DNA from: Flavipsychrobacter sp.
GTDB taxonomy: Bacteria > Bacteroidota > Bacteroidia > Chitinophagales > Chitinophagaceae
Length of the DNA stretch: 11,090 nucleotides
Reading direction: 5' to 3'
NCBI GenBank assembly: GCA_021156265.1
Contig: JAJNBR010000073.1
Coordinates: 1 to 11,090 of the forward strand
Shown here one piece after another: positions 1 through 6,753 of the stretch (positions are counted from its first letter, which is position 1; each line of letters begins with the position of its first letter). Both the position numbers and the translations under genes were made by a program. The notes beneath the pieces were generated by a model. It searched no databases and was not told where the DNA came from. It saw nothing but the letters and a program-made list of their open reading frames with translations.

Positions 1-2051
1 AGCCCGTTCGATACCACGGTCTTATACGCCACGTTGTCAAACAGCATAACGCCCAGTGCGTGCAGGGTATAGAACCAGCCGCGGGTCTGGTCAACGCCCT
101 CGGCAATGAAATCGGCCGGGAAGTTGTGCTTCAGCTCCCTCTTAGGATGCTTGCTGAACGGGTAATGCAATTGCGCATAAGGCATAGCGCCCGAGTCGAA
201 CCATACGTCCACCAGGTCCGGTTCGCGGTACATGGGCTTGCCATCGTCCGTCACCAACACCAGCTGGTCAACAAACGGTTTGTGCAGGTCCAGGTCGTGG
301 ATCCTCCCCGTGTCAAAATGGGTCACACCGAGATTGTTCAGCAGGCTCGTACCCTTTCCGTCATCGTCCAGCAACTGGTTGAGCCCCAGTTTCTTGTTGG
401 CTTTGTGTGCTTCCTTCACCAGCTCTTCAATGCTGCCGATGCACTTCATCTCCTTGCCATCCTCGCTTACCCAGATAGGCAGCGGGGTGCCCCAGTAGCG
501 GCTGCGGCTCAGGTTCCAGTCCACCATGTTCTCCAGCCAGTTGCCGAAACGGCCTTCGCCGGTAGCTTTTGGCTTCCAGTTGATGGTCTTGTTCAGCTCT
601 ATCATCCTGTCCTTCACGGCTGTGGTCTTGATGAACCACGCATCCAGCGGATAGTAGATGATAGGCTTATCCGTACGCCAGCAGTGCGGATACGTGTGCT
701 CGTATTTTTCCACTTTAAAGGCCTGGCCGTTGAGCTTCAGCTTTACAGCTATGTCTACGTCCACATCCTTATAGTCGGGGTCGTCTTTATAGTTCTTTAC
801 ATACCGCCCGCTGAACTCGCCGGTAAAGTCGTGAAACTTACCTTCCTTGTCCACCATGGTCAGTATGCCGATGTTGTTCTTCTTGCCTACCCTATAGTCA
901 TCTGCACCAAAAGCCGGGGCCGTGTGTACGATACCCGTACCGTCTTCGGTGGTTACGAAGTCGCCGGTGATCACCCTGAACGGATCGCCGCCGGCTATCT
1001 CGGCTGTATTGCCATCAAACGGCAGCAGCTGCTCATAGCGCGCGCCTTCCAGCTGCGAACCTTTGAACTCCATCACTACCCTCCACGGCAGCACCTTGCT
1101 TTCTGCGTCGTAGGTGAACATTTCGTGGTTTTGCCCTTCTTCCTTGAAGTATTTGCTTACCAGCGCTTTGGCCAGTATCACGTTGGCCGGCTGCTGGGTG
1201 TATTGATTGAAAGTCTTAACTAAAACGTAATCTATGTTTGGACCAACTGTCAGGCCGCAGTTGCTGGGCAGGGTCCACGGGGTGGTCGTCCAGGCCAGCA
1301 TGTGCACGTCCATGATGTGCTTGCCATCCGGTGTAGCCCAGGCCTCGGCCGCTTTGTTGATCACCTCGCGGGCGAAGGCGCTTTGCAGGTGATGATCCAG
1401 TTCCATCAGCTTGAACATGGCCACCACGGTGGTGTCTTTCACGTTCTTATAAGTGCCCGGCTGGTTCAGCTCGTGACTGCTAAGGCCGGTGCCGGCTGCG
1501 GGTGAATATGGCTGGATGCTGACGCTTTTGTACAGGAACTTCTTATCGTACAGCTGCTTCAGGCACCACCACAGGGTCTCAATGTATTCGTTATCAAAGG
1601 TTACATAGGGATGGCTCATGTCAACCCAGTAGCCCATTTTTTCGGTTATCTCTTCCCATTTATCCTTGTACCGCATCACTACTTCGCGGCACTTCTTGTT
1701 ATAGTCTTCAACCGTTATTTTAGTCCCTATGTCTTCTTTAGTGATACCCAGCTCCTTCTCTACCCCAAGCTCTACGGGCAGGCCATGCGTATCCCAGCCG
1801 GCCTTGCGGCGCACCTGGTGACCCTGCATGGTCTTGTAGCGGCACACTAAGTCTTTGAGGGTGCGGGAGATAACGTGGTGAATACCGGGCATACCGTTGG
1901 CGCTGGGCGGACCCTCGTAAAACACGAAATCCGGCGCTCCGTCGCGGTTATCGACGCTTTTTTTGAAAGTATCGTGCTTCTTCCAGCTTTGCAGGGTTTC
2001 CTGCTCTATGGAAGGCATATTCAGCTGTTTGTATTCTTTGTACTTAGCCAT
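1..2051 (-). CDS. ileS: Isoleucyl-tRNA synthetase, N-terminal ~683 residues (3' end outside window)
   Basis: Class I aminoacyl-tRNA synthetase that charges tRNA-Ile with isoleucine in the cytoplasm. The minus-strand reading frame is open from ATG at 2051 to the window edge. The signature GMPGIHH (residues ~53-59) is the HIGH-equivalent, followed by GWDTHGLPVE (~85-94). The CP1 editing domain shows WTTTPWTLPSN (~254-264) and GTGIVHTAPAFGADD (~370-384), whose acidic residue is needed for hydrolysis of mischarged Val-tRNA. Catalytic-core motifs LSRSRYWGTPLPIW (~510) and DVWFDSGAMPY (~612) follow, and the frame leaves the window in GWFYTLHALGV...VVSNGL, just before the expected KMSKS loop. Full-length proteins of this type are about 1100 residues, so the tRNA anticodon-binding part is missing only because of the window boundary. 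The start is chosen because MAKYKEYKQL matches the usual N-terminus of the family; no Shine-Dalgarno is present, as is common in Bacteroidota. Identification is very secure. Confidence 0.97.
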   Translation of the reverse strand, partial: MAKYKEYKQLNMPSIEQETLQSWKKHDTFKKSVDNRDGAPDFVFYEGPPSANGMPGIHHVISRTLKDLVCRYKTMQGHQVRRKAGWDTHGLPVELGVEKELGITKEDIGTKITVEDYNKKCREVVMRYKDKWEEITEKMGYWVDMSHPYVTFDNEYIETLWWCLKQLYDKKFLYKSVSIQPYSPAAGTGLSSHELNQPGTYKNVKDTTVVAMFKLMELDHHLQSAFAREVINKAAEAWATPDGKHIMDVHMLAWTTTPWTLPSNCGLTVGPNIDYVLVKTFNQYTQQPANVILAKALVSKYFKEEGQNHEMFTYDAESKVLPWRVVMEFKGSQLEGARYEQLLPFDGNTAEIAGGDPFRVITGDFVTTEDGTGIVHTAPAFGADDYRVGKKNNIGILTMVDKEGKFHDFTGEFSGRYVKNYKDDPDYKDVDVDIAVKLKLNGQAFKVEKYEHTYPHCWRTDKPIIYYPLDAWFIKTTAVKDRMIELNKTINWKPKATGEGRFGNWLENMVDWNLSRSRYWGTPLPIWVSEDGKEMKCIGSIEELVKEAHKANKKLGLNQLLDDDGKGTSLLNNLGVTHFDTGRIHDLDLHKPFVDQLVLVTDDGKPMYREPDLVDVWFDSGAMPYAQLHYPFSKHPKRELKHNFPADFIAEGVDQTRGWFYTLHALGVMLFDNVAYKTVVSNG

Positions 2052-2392
2052 TGGTCGATCTGAAGGTGCAAAAGGTAAAAGGTAAATTCCTCAGTTCCAA
2101 ATCCTTCCGCACATACTTACCCGAACCTATCGAAAATTAGGTGCGCAAAGGTAGAAATTATTTGGGATATGGAGTGTTAAGGCATGGGAAGAAGGGCTCG
2201 CGTAGAACTACGCCAGAAAACACCGTTGAAATACGGTTTTATTTCAACACATTAGAATGTAGGTTTGAGGAAACTACGACTCAATAAATTATGCAATTTG
2301 TTATTCGAAATACGTTCGGGTATTACAAAGAATTCAATGAGCATATTTAAATACGTCAAAAGCAAAGCTCCTGGCTTTAAAAATGAAATAAA
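2052..2392. other. Divergent intergenic region with two adjacent hairpins
   Basis: 341 bp between divergently oriented ileS and the lpxR-like gene, without a plausible gene. Besides the ileS -7 box it contains two perfect inverted repeats close together: GCGTAG/CTACGC (2200-2205 and 2208-2213, 2-nt loop) and GTTGAAATA/TATTTCAAC (2225-2233 and 2240-2248, 6-nt loop). Neither is followed by a clear T-run in either direction, so terminator function is not indicated; they could be regulator binding sites or RNA hairpins. No convincing plus-strand promoter for the lpxR-like gene was found by eye. Confidence 0.55.
2146..2153 (-). promoter_or_regulatory. Bacteroidota-type -7 promoter box for ileS
   Basis: Read on the minus strand this is TACCTTTG, an exact match to the Bacteroidota primary-sigma -7 consensus TAnnTTTG, about 95 bp upstream of the ileS start. 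The upstream -33 element (TTG/TTTG) is not convincing: a TTAAC lies about 22 bp away. The implied leader is roughly 85 nt. Inferred from consensus only. Confidence 0.5.
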
Positions 2393-3472
2393 ATGACAAT
2401 GCCGTTGCGTCTTTTAATGAGTATCGTTTTGATATGCGAATTATCGAAGTGTTTTGCGCAATCCAGAGTTCAAACTATGGGATTGGTAGTTGACCAGGAT
2501 ATATTCCTGGACTGGGTTGGGCTACCTAATAAAGACCAAAATTATACTATGGGTGCCGGTTTCTTCTATGCTGATACCAAACTGCCTCATACCATAGCTC
2601 TTAAACCCGTCAGAATAATTACTACAAAATTATATTCACTTGAAGGCCGGACAGAAAATGCCATTTTGCAAACTGGAGTAACAGGCTTTACTCCTCGCTA
2701 TCTCGGGGACAATCTATGTGATTCCCTCTATTACATAGAAAACGATCGGCCATTTGCATCCTTACTCTTTTTTAGTATGAAACACCAGCTGGTTGAGCCA
2801 CGAAAGGTAATTTCTAATCAGATTGTAGTTGGCGTTATCGGTTTACATATAGCTCACGCTGTTCAGCATCATATTCACGAACATCACTGGGCAAACTCAA
2901 CGCGAGAAATTCCCGACGGATGGAAATATCAAATCGCAAATGATGGTGAACCAACAATTTTATATTCAAACAAAGTTGACCATCTGTTTGAGTTTAGCGA
3001 AAGCAAAACTGCTCCCGGTTCACCCGCTATTGGCCAATTTATTCTTTCCCGGGAATATCGTGTGGGTTATTACACTGGCGCATCAGTGGGAGCAGCCTTA
3101 AGATTTGGTATTTTAGATCGTGAACGGTGGGCTTCGTATGATGCCTATCAAATGGGATATGCAAACAAAATACTCGGGTCAAGTTTTGCTAATGAGCTTT
3201 ATCTTATCGCGAGTTTAAAACCAAACTTTGTTCTTTACAATGCACTATTAATGGGTCAGTTTCGACCCAGCCCTTTCAAATTGACGTTCGGTGAAATTAA
3301 TCATGTGGTAGTAGAAGGTTTCCTGGGAGTGGGCGGTACAGCAAAATTTTGTCATGGTCAGAAAGCACTTAATTGTGTCTTATATCTCTCTGGCAGGACC
3401 CCCGAATTCGATTTGCCTTTGAAACGGTCCCACTATTGGGGCGGAGTACAACTTTCTTATTCATGCTTTTGA
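2393..3472 (+). CDS. LpxR-like lipid A 3-O-deacylase family outer-membrane protein
   Basis: Predicted 359-residue exported beta-barrel protein. LpxR enzymes (DUF2219 family) remove the 3'-acyloxyacyl group of lipid A at the outer-membrane surface. An N-terminal signal peptide (residues 1-23, ending CFAQ) is visible, so export is expected. Family-like blocks occur in order: VVDQDIF (32-38) with DQNYTMG (48-54), corresponding to the usual ND...DRYYTNG segment; FTPRYLGD (99-106); NDRPFAS (117-123); VGVIG...Q158...H162...GWKYQI (176-181), where H162 sits at the place of the catalytic histidine; GYYTGASVGAALRFG (225-239); and an aromatic C-terminus (VQLSYSCF) typical of outer-membrane barrels. The Asn of the usual Asn-Asp pair appears replaced by Gln35, so activity is uncertain. 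In-frame ATGs at residues 3 and 9 are alternative starts; the first keeps a good signal peptide. The metalloprotease gene follows in the same direction after 144 bp. Family assignment is from remembered motifs, not a search. Confidence 0.72.
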   Translation: MTMPLRLLMSIVLICELSKCFAQSRVQTMGLVVDQDIFLDWVGLPNKDQNYTMGAGFFYADTKLPHTIALKPVRIITTKLYSLEGRTENAILQTGVTGFTPRYLGDNLCDSLYYIENDRPFASLLFFSMKHQLVEPRKVISNQIVVGVIGLHIAHAVQHHIHEHHWANSTREIPDGWKYQIANDGEPTILYSNKVDHLFEFSESKTAPGSPAIGQFILSREYRVGYYTGASVGAALRFGILDRERWASYDAYQMGYANKILGSSFANELYLIASLKPNFVLYNALLMGQFRPSPFKLTFGEINHVVVEGFLGVGGTAKFCHGQKALNCVLYLSGRTPEFDLPLKRSHYWGGVQLSYSCF

Positions 3473-3497
3473 CATCATAAATCCAATTTCGTCCGGT

Positions 3498-3528
3498 GGG
3501 TCGCTTGGAAAGATTCCAGGTTTGACCC
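3498..3528 (+). terminator. Stem-loop after the lpxR-like gene, possible terminator
   Basis: Beginning 26 nt after the stop codon, GGGTC (3498-3502) plus CTTGGAA (3504-3510) can pair with TTCCAGG (3514-3520) plus GACCC (3524-3528) around an AGA loop, giving about 12 pairs with a small internal loop and one G-T wobble. There is no downstream T-run, so intrinsic termination is doubtful; it could instead protect the 3' end of the transcript. Confidence 0.3.
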
Positions 3529-3616
3529 AGTTTAGGATACCCAACCTGACCTCGGGATAGAATTCCAGGTTTAGCAACAAAGCGATAATTCTGACTAACC
3601 AGCAAAAAAAATTACA

Positions 3617-4432
3617 ATGAAAAAATGCATCTATTTATTGAACATCCTGACAATTTTCATCTTGTCGTGTGGCACACGAGAACCCCTGCAGGAATATGTT
3701 GGTGAAAAAGAAGACCTTCCCGCGGGAACCACCAAGGTGCATTACCCTAATGGAAAAACAGAAACCATTTCTTACGTGCTCTATGATAGTACGGCCATTG
3801 CAGACGGCGATATAATATTATTTGACCTCCGGACTCCAAATATTGCTTCTGCAGGTGTACTTGGCAACATTGCAATGGGACGGCCGTGGCCTAAAGGAAT
3901 AGTTCCTTATACATACAGCAGTTCTTTTAGCCAGTCGCAACGTCAAATAGTAAAACAAGCTATTGAGCACTGGCATGAGAAAACCAGCATCCGGTTTGTG
4001 GAACGCACAACCGAACCGGACTGTATAGTATTCGTAAAAGGTAAGAGCGCTACGATTGGGTCATCAGCTGTCGGCAGGCAAGGTGGAAAGCAAAACATCT
4101 ATTTGGGTTCTTCAACCGGCGTAGCGGTTGCCATACACGAAATTGGCCATGCACTGGGATTGTTTCATGAACAATCAAGACCAGATCGGGACCAGTACGT
4201 ACGAATCATGTGGGATAACATTAAAAGCCGAAACAAATTCAATTTTGAAAAGAAGGGCGAAGCTGCCGGACCGTATGATTTCAAATCAAGAATGCATTAT
4301 CACGACAAGGCGTTTTCCAAAAACGGTAAAAAAACAATTGTACCGATTAATGCGGCAAACACGATAGAAAACGACGGCAGGTTAAGTTCCGGAGATGTGA
4401 ATGCAATAACAAGGCTCTATCAAGATCAGTAA
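3617..4432 (+). CDS. Astacin-family (M12A) zinc metalloprotease, predicted lipoprotein
   Basis: Secreted peptidase of the astacin family, 271 residues. The zinc-binding signature is complete: H174-E175-IG-H178-ALG-LF-H184-E185, followed by QSRPDR as in classical astacins. The Met-turn SRMHY (224-228) supplies the tyrosine that is the fifth zinc ligand in the family. The mature domain probably starts near WPKGIVPYTY (91-100). A short propeptide (about 19-88) contains DGDIILFD (63-70), which resembles the FxGD aspartate-switch segment that blocks zinc in pro-astacins. The N-terminus MKKCIYLLNILTIFILSC carries a lipobox-like ILSC with Cys18, so membrane anchoring and passage to the outer membrane or surface are predicted; the Leu at -2 is slightly atypical. 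The catalytic domain ends soon after the Met-turn region with the C-terminal GRLSSGDVNAITRLY motif, and no accessory domain is attached. ATG at 3617 gives this lipoprotein signal. Substrate is unknown. Confidence 0.93.
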   Translation: MKKCIYLLNILTIFILSCGTREPLQEYVGEKEDLPAGTTKVHYPNGKTETISYVLYDSTAIADGDIILFDLRTPNIASAGVLGNIAMGRPWPKGIVPYTYSSSFSQSQRQIVKQAIEHWHEKTSIRFVERTTEPDCIVFVKGKSATIGSSAVGRQGGKQNIYLGSSTGVAVAIHEIGHALGLFHEQSRPDRDQYVRIMWDNIKSRNKFNFEKKGEAAGPYDFKSRMHYHDKAFSKNGKKTIVPINAANTIENDGRLSSGDVNAITRLYQDQ

Positions 4433-4437
4433 ACCAT

Positions 4438-4461
4438 CGCTTTCCTGAGTTTGCAACTCAG
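4438..4461. repeat. Dispersed hairpin repeat, copy 1
   Basis: CTGAGTTTGCAACTCAG at 4445-4461 folds as a perfect 7-bp stem (CTGAGTT/AACTCAG) with a TGC loop. It lies in the 31-bp gap between the convergent astacin and 136-aa exported-protein genes. The 19 bases CGCTTTCCTGAGTTTGCAA (4438-4456) recur exactly at 6879-6897, and a variant occurs near 8024. It may act as a bidirectional hairpin terminator or be a REP-like element. Confidence 0.7.
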
Positions 4462-4463
4462 TA

Positions 4464-4874
4464 CTATTCTAGCGGTTCCTGCCGTTTATAGGTAGCTTTT
4501 GTATCATTAAAGCTGTTCTTGTCTTCAGACATTGTGATAACAGTATTGCCGAAGCTTTTCCAATAGCCCTTTTCTATATCTCCTTCCGAGTGCCAGGAAA
4601 AATGTTCGGCCTGCCATTTGTTGTCGCCGAGATAGGTGATCTGGTTGTATTTCATGCCCCCTTTAGCCTGCGGTGGAAACGGGCTGTTACCTACACTCAA
4701 TACTTCGCCGCGTGGATTGCCTGCCTCGGTGAAAATACCTACACCAACAATGGAGAGCTTAAAGCCATTATCGCGCACCCAGATCCCATTCAGGTCTCTA
4801 GCTTTAAATTTTGTTTGCCCTATGGCAACCGTTGCCAGTATGGCAAAGAGACCCGTCAATAAGAATTTATACAT
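4464..4874 (-). CDS. Small exported protein of unknown function
   Basis: 136-residue protein not recognised as a known family. The start at 4874 is chosen because it begins a clear signal peptide (MYKFLLTGLFAILATVAIGQ); a longer frame up to 4991 would bury that peptide behind 39 unlikely residues. The mature part has short alternating hydrophobic/polar stretches with DLNGIWVRDNGFKLSIVGVG (27-46), a proline/glycine-rich linker (NSPFPPQAKGG, 63-73), then YNQITYLGDNKWQAEHF (76-92) and EKGYWKSFGNTVITMS (101-116), consistent with a small all-beta, lipocalin- or DUF-like fold in the periplasm. There is no lipobox, no repeated Cys and no obvious catalytic motif. It converges with the astacin gene 31 bp away, with the hairpin repeat between the stops. 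Expression as a single gene is likely. Confidence 0.75.
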   Translation of the reverse strand: MYKFLLTGLFAILATVAIGQTKFKARDLNGIWVRDNGFKLSIVGVGIFTEAGNPRGEVLSVGNSPFPPQAKGGMKYNQITYLGDNKWQAEHFSWHSEGDIEKGYWKSFGNTVITMSEDKNSFNDTKATYKRQEPLE

Positions 4875-5484
4875 AACTGGAGTTTTGTAGAAAAATAAAA
4901 CAGAACAACCGGAATATCCAGCTTTGATAGCAAAATACCCAGATCTGGGTATAGAGGCTTTCATCAGCTCTCCGATTGCCGCAGCCTCCAACTACGTCGC
5001 GCCCGCAGCCAACAAGCGGAGCGTCTCAATGATACCATTGAAAAAGATATCAGTCTCGAGTTAAACTCCTGATTGGCGGGAAGTCTCGTCAGAGGCGTCA
5101 CTGGGGCTATCTCCAGTCCATTTTAGGGAAATGTGCTGGAGATAACTCGACACCCAGGTACGCACATGTGGTTTTCAACACATGCTTGTTCAGGATAACA
5201 ATGCTTGCGGTGGCCATGTGTAGGGCTTCTTAGCCACCTCATTGGTGCTAGGGGAATTAGGGGCCGTTATCCTATGTGTTTCAGTTGTGCAATGATCCTC
5301 TCCTGGCAGGCTCCTTATCTGCGAAGGACTTTTGGAAAAAGACATTGATTTCATGATGATCTCCGGGTGCACTCACACCCACAAAGCTTATCCTGTATCA
5401 TACCCGTCTCGCTATCATAACCATAACCTCACCCGGCATCTGTAAAGTTGTCAAATTTTCGGCAGACCTACGTTACACAATTCT

Positions 5485-5508
5485 CATAAAATGTTGTATA
5501 ATTTTATG
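5485..5508. promoter_or_regulatory. Inverted repeat upstream of the AraC gene, possible operator
   Basis: CATAAAAT (5485-5492) and ATTTTATG (5501-5508) form a perfect 8-bp inverted repeat with an 8-nt AT-rich spacer, about 80 bp before the regulator start. Within it TAATTTTA is one base off the TAnnTTTG -7 consensus, so promoter and operator could overlap. Inference only. Confidence 0.3.
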
Positions 5509-5534
5509 ATCAGCAATCAACCCCTTCAAAAGAA

Positions 5535-5551
5535 TGTACATTTATAGTACA
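5535..5551. promoter_or_regulatory. TGTAC/GTACA palindrome before the AraC gene
   Basis: TGTAC (5535-5539) and GTACA (5547-5551) are arranged as an inverted repeat with a 7-nt spacer, about 35 bp upstream of the start codon. Position and symmetry fit a binding site for a dimeric regulator, perhaps the gene's own product, but this is not demonstrated. Confidence 0.25.
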
Positions 5552-5585
5552 AGCTAATTGGGCAACTTCAGCACGGGAAATACGG

Positions 5586-6146
5586 ATGAAACTTCTGATC
5601 AAAAATATGGTGAGCATACGTTGCAAGATGATTGTGAAGTCAGAATTAGACAATATGCAGCTACAGTACACCAATGTAGAGCTCGGTGAGGTAGAGATCA
5701 GGGAAGAATTAAACCCCAAACAATACAATCAACTAAAGGCGGCCTTGTTAACTTATGGGCTGGAGCTGATGGAAAACAAGAAAACCATCATTATCGAAAA
5801 AATAAAGAACATAATAGTGGAAATGATCCATTACAGCGACAACCTTCCTGAAACAAATTTTTCGGATTACCTGAGCAAAAAAATGAATTATGACTATAAC
5901 TACCTTTCCAACCTGTTTTCAGAAGTGAAAGGAATTACCATTGAACAATACATCATTGCTCATAAAATAGAACGGGTAAAGGAATTGCTTATTTATGATG
6001 AACTTACTCTCACGGAAATTGCACACAAACTTCATTATAGCGGCGTGGCACATTTGTCAAATCAGTTTAAAAAAGTCACGGGGTTAACGCCATCTTTTTT
6101 TAAAAAAATGCGTGATAAGAGGTTTAAAGCACGAGAAGATCTGTAG
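5586..6146 (+). CDS. AraC-family regulator with N-terminal HMA-like domain
   Basis: 186-residue DNA-binding protein. Residues ~1-65 (KLLIKNMVSIRCKMIVKSEL...VELGEVEIREEL) resemble a heavy-metal-associated ferredoxin-like domain with the N-M-V-x-x-x-C loop; residues ~92-180 are an AraC DNA-binding domain with two helix-turn-helix units. The first runs about 92-114 (NFSDYLSKKMNYDYNYLSNL) and the second about 139-169 (LTLTEIAHKLHYSGVAHLSN then QFKKVTGLTPSFFKKMR), the latter matching the AraC signature well. Homologues in Bacteroidota that I recall have a Cys-x-x-Cys loop (MVCxRC); here the first position is Ser10 and only Cys13 remains, so metal sensing may be altered. ATG at 5586 gives the usual N-terminus MKLLIKNMV. 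The cupin gene lies 111 bp downstream in the same direction and is the most likely partner or target. Ligand is unknown. Confidence 0.9.
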   Translation: MKLLIKNMVSIRCKMIVKSELDNMQLQYTNVELGEVEIREELNPKQYNQLKAALLTYGLELMENKKTIIIEKIKNIIVEMIHYSDNLPETNFSDYLSKKMNYDYNYLSNLFSEVKGITIEQYIIAHKIERVKELLIYDELTLTEIAHKLHYSGVAHLSNQFKKVTGLTPSFFKKMRDKRFKAREDL

Positions 6147-6257
6147 GCCCCCTGAAAGTTTAGCAATTGTATCACACTATAATGATCAACACTTTATTTA
6201 GTATTATTTGTATAAAAAGACGGACCTTTACTTATTCATAAACACAATCTCAAAACC

Positions 6258-6611
6258 ATGAACGGCAATACCGATAAGTCAGATGTGGAAAAGTCAAAAG
6301 CCCATATTATTGTCGAGATCATTGAATATGTTCCAAATGCAGTAGTAAGCAAAACAATTATTAAAAAAGCAAGTGGGAATATCACTGTTTCGTCTTTTGA
6401 TACAGGCGAAGAGTTGGCTGAAAAAAGCTCTCCGTTTGATAATTACATTCAAATAATTGATGGCGCTGCTGAAATCATTATTAAAGACAAAAAAATTAAA
6501 CTCAAATTAGGAGAAGGAATGATCATCCCTGCTCATGCAATGCATTCTTTCAATGCTAATGAGCAATTCAAAATGATTTCAACAACTATTAAAAGCGGCT
6601 ATGAAGAGTAG
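6258..6611 (+). CDS. Small cupin-fold protein next to AraC regulator
   Basis: 117-residue single-domain cupin, probably cytoplasmic since no signal peptide is seen. The order is IIEYVPNAVVSKTIIKKASG (21-40), NITVSSFDTGEELAEKSSPF (41-60), NYIQIIDGAAEIIIKDKK (62-79) and GEGMIIPAHAMHSFNA (85-100). The second cupin motif G(x)5PxxxxxH is recognisable (G85, P91, H96), while the first motif lacks the usual His-x-His, with Lys-Ser-Ser at that place, so classical metal binding is doubtful. I recall similar small cupins beside related HMA-AraC regulators in Bacteroidota, which supports a regulator/effector pairing. It follows the regulator in the same direction after 111 bp, a gap long enough for its own promoter. 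Enzymatic role unknown. Confidence 0.82.
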   Translation: MNGNTDKSDVEKSKAHIIVEIIEYVPNAVVSKTIIKKASGNITVSSFDTGEELAEKSSPFDNYIQIIDGAAEIIIKDKKIKLKLGEGMIIPAHAMHSFNANEQFKMISTTIKSGYEE

Positions 6612-6753
6612 TCTGCTTTACGAGAAGGGATAAGCATAGATAAATCTGGTGTTATCACCTTATATTCCCTGGCTATGTGGCCTTCCAATTTCAGCTGTTC
6701 CTGAATCTGCAACTCCGGAAAGCCAATGCAATCATCTTAACCCTCATACAATC

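Larger units (their letters stand above)
4875..5585. other. Gene-poor region rich in inverted repeats
   Basis: About 710 bp between the 136-aa protein and the AraC gene with no ORF that I can support. Short open stretches exist (for example a plus frame ending at a TGA near 5068 with AERLNDTIEKDISLELNS), which could be a decayed gene end but are too short to call. Several perfect inverted repeats are present: TATCTCCAG/CTGGAGATA (5108-5116 and 5136-5144), CATGTG/CACATG (5165-5170 and 5179-5184), GGATAAC/GTTATCC (5193-5199 and 5266-5272) enclosing GGTGGC/GCCACC (5209-5214 and 5233-5238), and GGGTG/CACCC (5365-5369 and 5376-5380). This could be a structured RNA or the remains of a mobile element. 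Confidence 0.5.

Noticed and set aside
60..2063. Several plus-strand ORFs of 62-387 codons across this interval
   Set aside because: They run antisense to the unmistakable ileS frame and their translations show no domain-like pattern; they are by-products of its codon usage.
4464..4991. Longer 175-codon version of the minus-strand exported protein
   Set aside because: The first 39 residues lack protein character and would bury a clear signal peptide that starts at 4874.
5190..5372. 60-codon minus-strand ORF in the gene-poor region
   Set aside because: Composition is non-descript, no start context or homologous motif, and it overlaps a run of inverted repeats.
6698..6720. Fourth copy of the dispersed hairpin (CCTGAATCTGCAACTCCGG)
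   Set aside because: Shares TGCAACTC and the general shape but has several mismatches in both arms; could be chance, so it is not listed as a repeat feature.
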